Of a stretch of 31,255 nucleotides of DNA, positions 13,092 to 21,793 are shown piece by piece. Location of the stretch: positions 1 to 31,255 of IMG/VR virus record IMGVR_UViG_3300044645_001878. One strand, given 5' to 3'. Position numbers and translations under genes: made by a program. This stretch comes from a virus. Under the pieces are notes generated by a model, which saw nothing but the letters and a program-made list of their open reading frames with translations, made no database searches and was not told where the DNA came from. The number at the start of each line of letters is the position of its first letter. Positions within the stretch are counted from its first letter, which is position 1.

Positions 13092-16000
13092 TAGACTGCC
13101 CCCGTTCTTGCAAAGGTTTGTTGCAACAATAATTCGGTGTTTAAGGTTGGCGAAATTGCCAAATTATAACCACCCGTTGCAGTAGTGTAATCGGTTCCCT
13201 GGAATAAAAGAACCCCGTTTTGATACAAATTAAACGCATCCGTTGTATAACTAAACGGATAAGAAGTTTGCCCAATAACCGTATTTGTCAGCACATTAGC
13301 AATATCACCCGCAGGCAAACCAAGGTTGTTTGGTGTCCATTGAATCACCGTTAACAATCCATTTGCCAGGCTTGGGAAGTTTGTAATTGTGCCGCCAACA
13401 ATATCGTAATCTTGATCGGTCATTACTGTACCGTTTAAGAAAAGCAATTCATATCCGCTTGTTAGCGCAAATCCAGGCGTGTAATTTGATGCATTGGTTA
13501 GCGTAGTGGTGTTGCGCGTAAATGATGCGTAAGGCGTTCCCGCGTTGGTTGATTTCATGGAAGTAATGGTTACCTTATCGCCCAGGGTTAAGCCCGTTGC
13601 AAAAGTAACCGTTCCCGTACTTCCTGCCGTATCGGTATATTCTGATTCATCAATCAATACACCGTTCACAAAAACCAAACATTGATCCGCTATATAACCC
13701 GAACCCCTGGTTACCGTAAACACCGTTTGCCCGGCGGTTGCGGTAAATTGTTCAATGGTCATATAAAACGGATCAGGCGTTGCAAAGCCAACTACGCGCC
13801 CGTAAATATCAATGGTTAGTTGCGCGATTCCCGTAACTGTTTGTTGATAAACGCCGGAACCAAAATCCAGGTAAGGTTTAAGGGATGCAACAATCTTGCC
13901 ATCGGGATTATTGGAAACCGCAATTTCACCGGTTCCGGTTGTAGTTGTACCGGTTTGAATAACCTGCCCGGTTCCATAATCCAAATCAATCGTATTGGTT
14001 CCAATGGGCAATGCCGACCACAAACGCGGATCAAAAATTGTTGCCTGGGTTGGAACGAACGCACCGGTACTTGCGGCGTAATCCGCAAAGCCCGTTGCAA
14101 AACTAAACTTGCGCCCGGTTCGGTTAGCGTATGCCAGGTAAACCGTTGTACCAAATCCAGGATCAGCCAAATACCAGGTGTAATTTGCCGGGTTTGTGCT
14201 TGCTTCCGGCGAAGGAACATTGTGCAAACCGTAATACAGGCGATTGGTTGGCGTAAAACTAAAATTGGAAGTGCCGGTTGCATTGTCTGCGTATGCAACA
14301 TCCAAGTAACGATCCGAATATTGGAAAGTGGTTGGCTTCCAAATAAAAGGCAAACTTGCGCTTGAATACGCCGAAGTACCCAAAGAATTAACCATCCTGG
14401 AAAAAAAGTACCAGGTTCCCGCAGGGATGTTGGCAAGCGTTATGGCAGGCAACGCCGATCCAGGCGCGTAAGGCGTACCGTTGGATTGAATTTCGGTTGT
14501 ACCTGCAAAGATCAACTGATTAGTGGTTGGCGTTGCAAATGCCGAATACCACAATTCCGCGTACTGAATAATGCCTTGGGAACTTGCCGTTAGGTTTACC
14601 AGGAACAAGGGATTCGTTGCGGTTGGGTAACTTGCGCCAACCGTAGGCGCGGGGATCGTGCCAAACACCAATGGGTTTGGTATGCCCGTATTGGGCGAAG
14701 GTTGAAATTGCGTAATGGCGGTATCGTCATAAACGGCGGCATTAAATTCTGTAAGAATCAAATCCGCAGTAACCGCGCCATCGCTTGCAAACTTTTCCGT
14801 AACCTTCATTACGCGGAACAACTTTGCCGCCCAACCGTAATTGGTATTGGTAACGGTAACAATATCACCGGCTTCCAATTGGATGCCTTCAAAGTTGATT
14901 TGCACCGAAACTTGCAAATCTTCGCGCCCGGCTTTAAGCATACGGGTTGCAATGTATTGCGCCCGCACATCATTGTTAACCAAAGGAAGGGAAACTGAAT
15001 TTTTGTTTACCGGTTCATTCGGGAACAAAAGGCTTGGATCAATTTCCTGCAAATCGAAAGTGGTGGAATTGAACGCATCCTGGTTACTGTTATCCGGGAA
15101 TTTACATTCGATCACATTGTAAGAAGCCGCAACATCCAAGGGCGTGATTTGGATTGCCGAAACCATGTTGGAATCGTTCAAATCCATTGCCACCGTATAA
15201 GTTGGGCTTTGCGTAATAATTCCCCATTGCCCCGCAATTTCGTTGTATTTCAGCAGGGCATCGCATGAACTTGCCATATCTTGCAAGTTATCCATGATGG
15301 AACGATTTGTATCCACCACTCCATCAAATCGGAATCGCGCCTGGGTTGCAGGGTTACCGCTTGCATTGGTGTACGAAAACGATTGGGCGCAGTAAGTATT
15401 TAATGCGGTAAGGCTTGCGGTATCAACCTGGGCAAGCGGAATTGCCGCGCCGTACACTTCATTGGTAAGGTAATCGCGGAAACAATCCCCGGGTGCATAC
15501 CTTGAATTGGTTACCTGGAATTTTGTTTGTTGAATACCGGTAAGCCCGGCATCGGTGTTGTATGTAATATGAACAATTGCAAACGCGCAATTTGTCATTA
15601 ACTTATTGTTGTCCCAGGTATAAGTTAACCCAGGGGTTTGCATTACCTGTATTGCCGTTTGAGTACCGCGCACCGGCGTATTTGATCCGTTGCGAAACAT
15701 AAATATTTGCAACTTGCCGTTAACCGAAGAATCGGTGGTTCCGGTAGATTCATCCGTTAGTGAAACCACATCCGGCGAAGTGCTTGAAGCAAAGTTGCAA
15801 CGCTTACCACCCCAATACACATTCCCAAAAGTAATCGTATCGGAACCGTTGTTGGTTACTTCGGAAATGGATAACACATAATACAATTCCTGGTTGTTGG
15901 AACTGATTGATAGATCGGTGATCGTGCCACCCAACCAGGCTTCACCGTACACCACCGGAAGTTTGTTATCAGTTGCGGGCGGAATTTGTTGGCGATTGCC

Positions 16001-16240
16001 TGGATTGGGTGAATCACCCGCAAGACCGCCGCCGCCATCAGGTTGTTGGGGCGAGAAAAACGCCTTCGTAATAATGGCGGAAATCGCCATGTTGATAACA
16101 AACGCGGTTGCCACCGCCGCGAAAGAACCTGCCGCCAAACCAATAACGGCGGTTGCAATGATCGTACCCGCCGCCCAGGAAGGAACGGCAACGGTTGCCA
16201 GGATTACGGCAAGGGCTAGTTTATTGAATCCAATTTTCAT
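13091..16240 (-). CDS. tail tip / host-specificity protein, J-like
   Basis: About 1,049 aa. I chose ATG 16240 (MKIGFNKLALAVILATVAVP); an in-frame ATG at 16258 adds six residues, and neither has a strong RBS. The N-terminus is a signal-like hydrophobic run ending VPSWAA, then a second hydrophobic stretch, a Pro/Gly linker, and NKLPVVYGEAWLGGTITDLS, which is typical of J-family starts. The middle carries FQVTNSRYAPGDCFRDYL, NLQDMASSCDALLKYNEIAG and GDIVTVTNTNYGWAAKLFRV (tail-tip beta domains). The last 230 residues are three degenerate beta modules. It forms the tail tip and, with the fibres, determines adsorption. Confidence 0.88.
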   Translation of the reverse strand: MKIGFNKLALAVILATVAVPSWAAGTIIATAVIGLAAGSFAAVATAFVINMAISAIITKAFFSPQQPDGGGGLAGDSPNPGNRQQIPPATDNKLPVVYGEAWLGGTITDLSISSNNQELYYVLSISEVTNNGSDTITFGNVYWGGKRCNFASSTSPDVVSLTDESTGTTDSSVNGKLQIFMFRNGSNTPVRGTQTAIQVMQTPGLTYTWDNNKLMTNCAFAIVHITYNTDAGLTGIQQTKFQVTNSRYAPGDCFRDYLTNEVYGAAIPLAQVDTASLTALNTYCAQSFSYTNASGNPATQARFRFDGVVDTNRSIMDNLQDMASSCDALLKYNEIAGQWGIITQSPTYTVAMDLNDSNMVSAIQITPLDVAASYNVIECKFPDNSNQDAFNSTTFDLQEIDPSLLFPNEPVNKNSVSLPLVNNDVRAQYIATRMLKAGREDLQVSVQINFEGIQLEAGDIVTVTNTNYGWAAKLFRVMKVTEKFASDGAVTADLILTEFNAAVYDDTAITQFQPSPNTGIPNPLVFGTIPAPTVGASYPTATNPLFLVNLTASSQGIIQYAELWYSAFATPTTNQLIFAGTTEIQSNGTPYAPGSALPAITLANIPAGTWYFFSRMVNSLGTSAYSSASLPFIWKPTTFQYSDRYLDVAYADNATGTSNFSFTPTNRLYYGLHNVPSPEASTNPANYTWYLADPGFGTTVYLAYANRTGRKFSFATGFADYAASTGAFVPTQATIFDPRLWSALPIGTNTIDLDYGTGQVIQTGTTTTGTGEIAVSNNPDGKIVASLKPYLDFGSGVYQQTVTGIAQLTIDIYGRVVGFATPDPFYMTIEQFTATAGQTVFTVTRGSGYIADQCLVFVNGVLIDESEYTDTAGSTGTVTFATGLTLGDKVTITSMKSTNAGTPYASFTRNTTTLTNASNYTPGFALTSGYELLFLNGTVMTDQDYDIVGGTITNFPSLANGLLTVIQWTPNNLGLPAGDIANVLTNTVIGQTSYPFSYTTDAFNLYQNGVLLFQGTDYTTATGGYNLAISPTLNTELLLQQTFARTGAV

Positions 16241-16655
16241 CTTTTTTTCTAAACCCATATTTTTCGTATTTCAAGCCCGGCGAAGTATCTAACTTTGTGA
16301 TCGTGAAATACTTGATTCTTCCTTGTTCCTTCAAGTGTTTAGCATACGCCAAGTATGCGGCAAACAATCGAAAGCCGGTAGTGGTATCACGATGTTCGCG
16401 GCGAACAAACCATGCCAATTCGTGCATCGCAAAAGTTTTGTTGCACCAAATTGTAGGAAGTACCATCGCCATTAACAACCCCTTACCTTCTTCCAGGAAC
16501 ACTACACCTTGCCCGGCAAACACATTATCCAACAAGGTGTTCCAATATTCTTCGTTTTCTATTCCTTCCAATTCAGGAAAATCCGCTTCGGCGCGAAATT
16601 CCTTCATCATTTGGATTATTTCTGTCTTATCGTATTTTGTTGCCTGTCTTATCAT
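16221..16655 (-). CDS. GNAT-family acetyltransferase-like protein (144 aa)
   Basis: I chose ATG 16655 (MIRQATKYDKTEIIQMMKEF) because it overlaps the previous stop as ATGA; a longer frame opens upstream inside the preceding gene. The pattern fits GNAT: an N-terminal 'IRxATxxDxxxIxxM' strand and helix, GQGVVFLEEGKGLLMAMVLP, AMHELAWFVRREHRDTTTGF (the beta-4/alpha-3 region where acetyl-CoA binds, though the Q/RxxGxG loop is degenerate), and KYEKYGFRKKDENWIQ (the usual 'YEKxGF' end). It lies in the tail operon directly before J and overlaps J. A modifying role on tail or host protein is inferred. Confidence 0.7.
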   Translation of the reverse strand: MIRQATKYDKTEIIQMMKEFRAEADFPELEGIENEEYWNTLLDNVFAGQGVVFLEEGKGLLMAMVLPTIWCNKTFAMHELAWFVRREHRDTTTGFRLFAAYLAYAKHLKEQGRIKYFTITKLDTSPGLKYEKYGFRKKDENWIQ

Positions 16656-17242
16656 GTTTTGCCAAATTGATAGTTGATCGTTGTAATGAACGCCACGCGA
16701 TTCATGGAAGTATCCCCAGGCGTGAAGAACTGCCACGAATTGTTATTGGTATAACGCCCCGCAACGCGATTTTTCAAAATCAGTTGAATCGAAGATGCGT
16801 TTACCGTAATCACGCCAACAAACATTCGCGCTTCTTCCATCCATTGTTCGGAAATTGCAAAACTGTTTACAAACCCGGTAAAGAATTTGTAAAGCCCGCC
16901 GGTTCCGCCGGAAGTAATCAATGCGCCATCAACGGTAAAGAAGCCATGCCAGGCTTCAATCTTTGCACCCTTAATTTCATTGCCCAACACCCAACCCAAC
17001 ATGGCGGTATCAATGCCGACCAGGGAAAATGATGTTTCGTTGGCGGTACTCTTAATATCCCTGGTTGCCTGCCCAACCGAAATCAGTTGTCCAACACCTG
17101 CGAACGGTGCGGCATCAACTGCCGGAACGGTGATCGGTGCGGGTGCGGTGGTAAACAAGTAAGTGTTTGAAGGCGTGGTTACCCGCACAAAATCCGCGTA
17201 ACGAATATTGTTGGTGTTATCAACCGGCGCAATTATGTTCAT
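16652..17242 (-). CDS. distal tail / minor tail protein (196 aa)
   Basis: MNIIAPVDNTNNIRYADFVR starts a beta-rich protein with VRVTTPSNTYLFTTAPAPIT, SFSLVGIDTAMLGWVLGNEI, KIEAWHGFFTVDGALI and KFFTGFVNSFAISEQWMEEA. The strand order (measure of travel in a field, 'G.v....', then 'A...N..') is like minor tail proteins between tape measure and tip (L/DUF2163-type). Its start overlaps the stop of the previous gene (ATGA), and its stop overlaps the GNAT start. Role: adaptor between tube and tip, by position. Confidence 0.7.
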   Translation of the reverse strand: MNIIAPVDNTNNIRYADFVRVTTPSNTYLFTTAPAPITVPAVDAAPFAGVGQLISVGQATRDIKSTANETSFSLVGIDTAMLGWVLGNEIKGAKIEAWHGFFTVDGALITSGGTGGLYKFFTGFVNSFAISEQWMEEARMFVGVITVNASSIQLILKNRVAGRYTNNNSWQFFTPGDTSMNRVAFITTINYQFGKT

Positions 17243-17922
17243 GTTGTTACCGCTTCAAATGCAACAAAGTTGCCATCCCAGGCAATGAACGAATCATTGG
17301 TGATTGGCATCAATGTATAAGTTGGATATTCGCGCAGGATCACCGGGAAGGTTACGCCGGTGTAAGAACTGCCCCCCATGCTTACGGTTGTACCGTACTG
17401 CCCAATTACCGCATTGATCGGCGAAACCACCGCTTCAAGTAAGTTGCGGTGTACCGGAATTGTTACCGTTGATCCAATGCCCCGTTGCACATCGGCGGTT
17501 GCAATGTATGAGTAAAGCCCAACTTGGCAAAAATCACCGGCGCGAACAATGTACGCGGATGAACTCATTGTTGGCAGGCTTCCCAACACCAGGTTTTTGT
17601 TTGCACTTGATGTTTGCCATTGGCAAGCGGCAATTGAACCGGTGTTCATATCGCCTTGATACGCAATGTAATTCACCCAACCGGTTGCGCCAAAATTAAG
17701 GTATTGGGTAAGTGCCTTATCGTAATAACGCAGGTTTGCCAACACATCGCGGTTTTGCGAATAATAAAGGTACTTCATTGGCGTAAGCGTGAATTGGAAC
17801 GGAACAACCGTAAGAATTTCGGAAGTGCTAATCCGTTGGTTGCGGCTTAACACTTGCCCAACGAAGCGTTGATCGTTAATGCCAACGCTTTCGGCAATTG
17901 CTAGTATTTGGTTCAAACTCAT
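17239..17922 (-). CDS. distal tail protein downstream of tape measure (227 aa)
   Basis: MSLNQILAIAESVGINDQRF opens; the core has RNQRISTSEILTVVPFQFTL, YIVRAGDFCQVGLYSYIATA, DVQRGIGSTVTIPVHRNLLE and TLMPITNDSFIAWDGNFVAF. The last strands resemble the tail-end of phage minor tail proteins that cap the tube beneath the tip. It starts after AGGTGATTAA, two bases after the tape measure stop. Distal tail (Dit/M-like) is the best positional call. Confidence 0.65.
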   Translation of the reverse strand: MSLNQILAIAESVGINDQRFVGQVLSRNQRISTSEILTVVPFQFTLTPMKYLYYSQNRDVLANLRYYDKALTQYLNFGATGWVNYIAYQGDMNTGSIAACQWQTSSANKNLVLGSLPTMSSSAYIVRAGDFCQVGLYSYIATADVQRGIGSTVTIPVHRNLLEAVVSPINAVIGQYGTTVSMGGSSYTGVTFPVILREYPTYTLMPITNDSFIAWDGNFVAFEAVTT

Positions 17923-17926
17923 TTAA

Positions 17927-20140
17927 TCACCTGCTTGTTGGCATACTGCGCGCCGCCGATTGGTTCGCCGCATATATGGTTTGTTTATTTTGTGTAAGGA
18001 ATTGAATTGCGGATTGCGTATCAATTGCCGAAAGGTTTTGCACCACCGGCGCGTTGTAAACCACCGATGGTTGATTGCCCATTACCGTTGAAAGTTGTTG
18101 GTTTGGAATTACCGTTCCACCTTGGCGGTTAGGAATGAACAATTCGGGGCCGTTTTCTCCAACCAATGTTGGTACATTCGTGAAACCGCCACCCGCCTTA
18201 CCTGGTACGGTTGCGCCTGCGCCTGGGAAAAAGAAATTCATTCCCATACGGAACAACTGCATTGCTTGCATCTTCAATTGGATTGCAATCAAATCTTGAA
18301 TGATTGATTTAGCAAAATCCTTGAACGAAAACTTGCCGGTACGAACGAACGCATCAATCGCGGAATTCATATTCGAAACAACCGCATTAAATGATTCACC
18401 GCCAACGCGGGCATAATTTTCCGCATCTTCGGAAAACTGCCGGAACGCCGCGTTCCAACCTTCGGAAAACGATTGTTGGCGGGCGCGTTCTTGTTCAATG
18501 TTGCCAATACGAATTTCGGATAAATCTTTTTCCGCCTGGATCATTCCATCAATTTGCGTTTTGGTGGTTACATATTCAGGATTGAAACGATCACCGCCTG
18601 ATTTTTCCAAGGCTTCTTTTCGTTGTTGTTCCAACTCTAAAAGTTTCTTTTCAAGTGCAAGGCGTTCTTCGGCGATCTTGTAATCAAACGAATTCATCTT
18701 GTACCGTTGCCCTTCCAACTCTGCGCGGCGTTGGTTAAAGATTTCCATCTTCACTACATATTCGCCCATCATTTCCATCATTCGCAATTCTTTATCGCGT
18801 TGGGCATTTATGTAATCGCGATCTTGTTTTTCTTTTTGATTTGCGGCTTCAACGGCAACGCGATAACGCATTTCAATTGCGTTACGCATTTCGGAACTAA
18901 TGTTGGCTTTGGAAAGGGCTTCCGTTCTTTCTGCCTGGGCTTTTGCAATTTCTTCTTCGCGTTTTACTTGAATTTCGCCCAACTTTGCTTCAATTGGTTT
19001 GCCTTCCAACTCCCACATCCGGTATTCGCCCCGGCGTTTATCCAACTCCAAAAGTTTTTTGCTTAATTCAACTTTGGCGCGTAGTGCGGCGGCTTCATTG
19101 CTTCCGCTTGCACCACCGCTTGCACTTGCACCGGTTCCGCCACTTGCGGAATCTTCTTCGGCGGATGCGGCGGCTTCTTCGCTTTGATCGTCAAATATTT
19201 TTTTAGCGGCAAAGTACGATGCCAATGCCGCGCCCGCCATCGCGATACCCTTCACGCCCTGGGCGGATTGGATTGCAATGCCCAGGCTTGCGGTGGTTTT
19301 CAATGCGGCGTTTAATGCTTTGAATACGGCAACCAACTTAAACATTCCGTTAAGTACGGCAACGGAAGTAACTGCAACCATCGCGGCTTTGAAAGTGTTT
19401 ACATTAACCAGGGCTTCGCCGCCGGAACTGCCGGTGAAGGGCGATAAGAAATCCGCAATGGCAAGTTTCAGGTTGTTATATGTTGCATCCAGGGCATCAC
19501 CCAATTCCGCCAAACGCTTCATGGATTCTTCTTGGCGTTTGAATTCGGCACTTGATTTGCCCAGGGCTTCGGCGATTTCTTCCACCGATTTACCCAAACC
19601 GGCTTTGCCCAGGAATTCTTTTACCGCCTTGATGCGGTCATAAGTGTTTCCAATACTTGCAAGCCCTTCATATACGCGGCGGATTGCTTGATCCGGCGAA
19701 AGGTTTTGCAACTCGCGGAAGGAAATGCCCAATTGTTCAAACGAAGCAATCGCGGAATCATTACCTTCCTGGGCGGCGGAAATCTTGGAAAACATGGTTC
19801 CCAAAATCTTGTTGGCATCTTCCGCCTTACCGCCCGACATAACAATCGCTTTTTGGAATTGCAGTACGCGGGCAATACTCAAATCGTAAGACTTGGCAAG
19901 ATCATCCACCTGCCCCGCCATATCCATCGTTGCCTTCGCCAATATGCCCATCCCGGCAAGGGATAGACCCATTGCGCCACCCAGGGCGTTAAAGGTGTTT
20001 TTTAGGTTTTTAAGATCAATGCCCAGGTTGTTAAACGAACCTTGCAAATCTTTGGCTTGTTGTTTCGCCTTGGCGGTTGCCTTATCCCAATCAACCGTTA
20101 CCAAACCCAACTTAACCGATAGTGATCCAATTACTGCCAT
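17927..20140 (-). CDS. tape measure protein (737 aa)
   Basis: The N-terminus MAVIGSLSVKLGLVTVDWDK has the 'G.L.v.l.ld...f......a' pattern of tape measures. It is followed by helical domains, hydrophobic segments around VAVTSVAVLNGMFKLVAVFK and GIAMAGAALASYFAAKKIF, a Ser/Gly/Ala linker, a long charged coiled coil (EIAKAQAERTEALSKANISS region), and a lambda H-like C-terminus FVRTGKFSFKDFAKSIIQDL then GENGPELFIPNRQGG. It sets tail length and is ejected at infection. At roughly 0.15 nm per residue it implies a tail near 110 nm. Confidence 0.93.
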   Translation of the reverse strand: MAVIGSLSVKLGLVTVDWDKATAKAKQQAKDLQGSFNNLGIDLKNLKNTFNALGGAMGLSLAGMGILAKATMDMAGQVDDLAKSYDLSIARVLQFQKAIVMSGGKAEDANKILGTMFSKISAAQEGNDSAIASFEQLGISFRELQNLSPDQAIRRVYEGLASIGNTYDRIKAVKEFLGKAGLGKSVEEIAEALGKSSAEFKRQEESMKRLAELGDALDATYNNLKLAIADFLSPFTGSSGGEALVNVNTFKAAMVAVTSVAVLNGMFKLVAVFKALNAALKTTASLGIAIQSAQGVKGIAMAGAALASYFAAKKIFDDQSEEAAASAEEDSASGGTGASASGGASGSNEAAALRAKVELSKKLLELDKRRGEYRMWELEGKPIEAKLGEIQVKREEEIAKAQAERTEALSKANISSEMRNAIEMRYRVAVEAANQKEKQDRDYINAQRDKELRMMEMMGEYVVKMEIFNQRRAELEGQRYKMNSFDYKIAEERLALEKKLLELEQQRKEALEKSGGDRFNPEYVTTKTQIDGMIQAEKDLSEIRIGNIEQERARQQSFSEGWNAAFRQFSEDAENYARVGGESFNAVVSNMNSAIDAFVRTGKFSFKDFAKSIIQDLIAIQLKMQAMQLFRMGMNFFFPGAGATVPGKAGGGFTNVPTLVGENGPELFIPNRQGGTVIPNQQLSTVMGNQPSVVYNAPVVQNLSAIDTQSAIQFLTQNKQTIYAANQSAARSMPTSR

Positions 20141-20142
20141 GA

Positions 20143-20658
20143 TTAACCGCCTTTACCTTTATTCTGCCCCCAATTAACTTCCGCCCAAATTGCTTGCCCC
20201 AATCGCGCAATCACGCGATCCGTATTGCTTGAAAGGGCAGGGCGTAAGAATGGGCGGGCGGGTGTTCGGGCATTGCCGAATTCCTGGGAAATTGGGGCGC
20301 GGCTTTTGTTTGCCCAAGTTGCCTGCAATCTTCCCTTTTTGTTTACCACGAAGTTTTGAACCGAATCTTCGCGCAGGGTGGAAGCGGTTACCCGCGCCAT
20401 AAACATTTCCCCGGCATATCGGTTCGAACTCTTATCGCGCCCCTGGGGGCGGTGTACGCGCAAGTAAATGCGTTCGGATGTTTCGCCCGTATCTTTAGGG
20501 GCAAACGATTTGGCATCCTGCAATACCGGTTCCATCGCCCAGGCAAGTGCCTTGCGCCAAATGCGATCCGTTTTGCCTTTGCCGATTTCTTCTTCCAATT
20601 CGCCCATCTTGGCGAACAATTCTTCGAAACCTTCAACGCGGAATTCGGCGTTACTCAT
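20143..20658 (-). CDS. HK97 gp10-like tail-joining protein (171 aa)
   Basis: MSNAEFRVEGFEELFAKMGE, then MEPVLQDAKSFAPKDTGETS and PARPFLRPALSSNTDRVIAR match the HK97 gp10 family hallmarks ('GfeeL...l', 'A....P..TG.L', 'ARPFLRPAld'). That family acts at the head-tail connection or in tail completion. It is usually found before the major tail protein, but here it lies between the frameshift chaperone gene and the tape measure. The ATG overlaps the T stop (ATGA). Confidence 0.85.
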   Translation of the reverse strand: MSNAEFRVEGFEELFAKMGELEEEIGKGKTDRIWRKALAWAMEPVLQDAKSFAPKDTGETSERIYLRVHRPQGRDKSSNRYAGEMFMARVTASTLREDSVQNFVVNKKGRLQATWANKSRAPISQEFGNARTPARPFLRPALSSNTDRVIARLGQAIWAEVNWGQNKGKGG

Positions 20659-20975
20659 GCCTTAAACCTTTCCTTGTTGAACCCCTTGGCTTGCGCCATG
20701 AAACCCAAAAGGTTTGCGCTTACTTGTTCTTCGGGGGTTGGTTCGAAATCGGGATTGATTAGGTATTCATTGATCCAAGGGAATATTTGTTCAACGCGGT
20801 ATGCGGGCGCACCCTGGGGGCGTATGTAATTGAACAAAGCGGTGGTGATCGGTGCTAGTGCATCGAAGATCGCTTTGTTGCCCAACATTCCTTCCGCATA
20901 CATGATTTGAATATCCCCGAATAATTCTTCATCCAATGAATCAACATATTGTGTTGTATGTCCGTTAAAAACCAT
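20655..20975 (-). CDS. tail assembly chaperone T domain (expressed as GT fusion by -1 frameshift)
   Basis: The frame contains MVFNGHTTQYVDSLDEELFG, NKAIFDALAPITTALFNYIR, YRVEQIFPWINEYLINPDFE and EQVSANLLGFMAQAKGFNKE. The ATG at 20975 has no RBS. The same frame is open back to the A9 run at 21012-21020 in gene G, whose frame differs by exactly -1, so the natural product is a G-T fusion of about 290 aa, as in lambda. GT recruits tube subunits onto the tape measure. Confidence 0.85.
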   Translation of the reverse strand: MVFNGHTTQYVDSLDEELFGDIQIMYAEGMLGNKAIFDALAPITTALFNYIRPQGAPAYRVEQIFPWINEYLINPDFEPTPEEQVSANLLGFMAQAKGFNKERFKA

Positions 20976-20976
20976 T

Positions 20977-21020
20977 GCCGCAGTTACTTGGCGGCGCAGG
21001 CTTCTTCTTAATTTTTTTTT
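20977..21020 (-). other. programmed -1 frameshift signal (slippery A-run plus stem-loop)
   Basis: Leftward text GTA followed by AAAAAAAAT gives codons AAA-AAA-AAT-TAA for G. A one-base slip back on the A-run gives AAA-TTA-AGA and continues without a stop into the T frame. About 15 nt downstream is a stem GCCGC (20991-20995 complement) pairing with GCGGC (20977-20981 complement), loop of nine. Slippery run and hairpin before a zero-frame stop are the standard arrangement. Confidence 0.85.
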
Positions 21021-21529
21021 ACTGTCTTGTAATCCGGCTTAATCGAATTCTCGATTGCCTTCAAAATTTCTTGCACCGCAAATTCCGGGAATTCTGCGGT
21101 TATTTCTTCGTAAGTTTCGGTTACCGGTTCGTTGGTTTCTGAAACTAACAGGTGGAAATATTCTTCAACCCTAGTTTCTTCGATTGCCGCAAAATTGGCA
21201 ATCTGTTTAACGGATTTGCCATCAACAATAAGATCATCTTCCAAAACTTCGATTGCTTGGCGATCCTTGTTAATGGCTTCCAGGAATTCTTTGCCGCCTT
21301 CTTCCAGGGTTTTACGCAATGGCGCGGCGAACTTTTCGTAAATCTTGGCAACGCGATCTTCGGAAGGGTTCACGATTTTTGCGGTGATTTCTTCCATTTC
21401 CTTTTTCAAAGGAACGCGAACGCGAATATCGAACTTCACATCGCCCAGGTCAACTGTTACCCGCTTGATCTTGGATTGATCCGCAACGATTTCGTACGAT
21501 TTGCCTAGTTTGTTAGCAAGTTTTCCCAT
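21008..21529 (-). CDS. tail assembly chaperone G (173 aa)
   Basis: MGKLANKLGKSYEIVADQSK is followed by TVDLGDVKFDIRVRVPLKKE, a helical middle, VEEYFHLLVSETNEPVTETY and AVQEILKAIENSIKPDYK, ending TVKKN at TAA 21008. The position between major tail protein and tape measure, the acidic C-terminus and the slip site at the last codons identify it as the G-type chaperone. Most ribosomes stop to make G; a fraction shift to make GT. ATG overlaps the previous TAA (TAATG). Confidence 0.88.
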   Translation of the reverse strand: MGKLANKLGKSYEIVADQSKIKRVTVDLGDVKFDIRVRVPLKKEMEEITAKIVNPSEDRVAKIYEKFAAPLRKTLEEGGKEFLEAINKDRQAIEVLEDDLIVDGKSVKQIANFAAIEETRVEEYFHLLVSETNEPVTETYEEITAEFPEFAVQEILKAIENSIKPDYKTVKKN

Positions 21530-21786
21530 TATTCTGATCCCTTAACAATCTTTGAGTAAATGGCATTATTCAGGCGAACGGCGTAATCCGCACATTCTTC
21601 CGGTGTCATTTTGTCAGCGTGGTATTTGGCGATTTCATACGCGATATGAATCCCGGCAAGGCGTTGTTGCGGGAAGCCAAACCAATTTTTCTGCCCGGTA
21701 TTGAACTGCGTTACCAGGAAGGTTAAGAGTGCTTCCGAATTGTTCGGAAGTTGGGAAGGTGTAAAGGTAGTATTGTTTTGTGTCAT
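21529..21786 (-). CDS. small protein before chaperone G (85 aa)
   Basis: MTQNNTTFTPSQLPNNSEAL precedes helices LLTFLVTQFNTGQKNWFGFP, GIHIAYEIAKYHADKMTPEE and YAVRLNNAIYSKIVKGSE. There is no good RBS; the nearest GGGG is inside the terminator stem 15 bases upstream. Its stop overlaps the G start, so it probably drives coupled translation of G. No family is recognised; being inside the chaperone cassette, it may be a further tail assembly factor. Confidence 0.65.
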   Translation of the reverse strand: MTQNNTTFTPSQLPNNSEALLTFLVTQFNTGQKNWFGFPQQRLAGIHIAYEIAKYHADKMTPEECADYAVRLNNAIYSKIVKGSE

Positions 21787-21793
21787 ATTTTGT

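Noticed and set aside
13816-14436. 206-codon leftward frame and the facing rightward frame inside J
   Set aside because: Fully inside the J gene in other frames, with no start signal and no recognisable domain.
16656-16736. N-terminal extension of the GNAT-like protein
   Set aside because: It would overlap the preceding gene by over 80 bases and add residues not fitting a GNAT start; ATG 16655 has the ATGA coupling.
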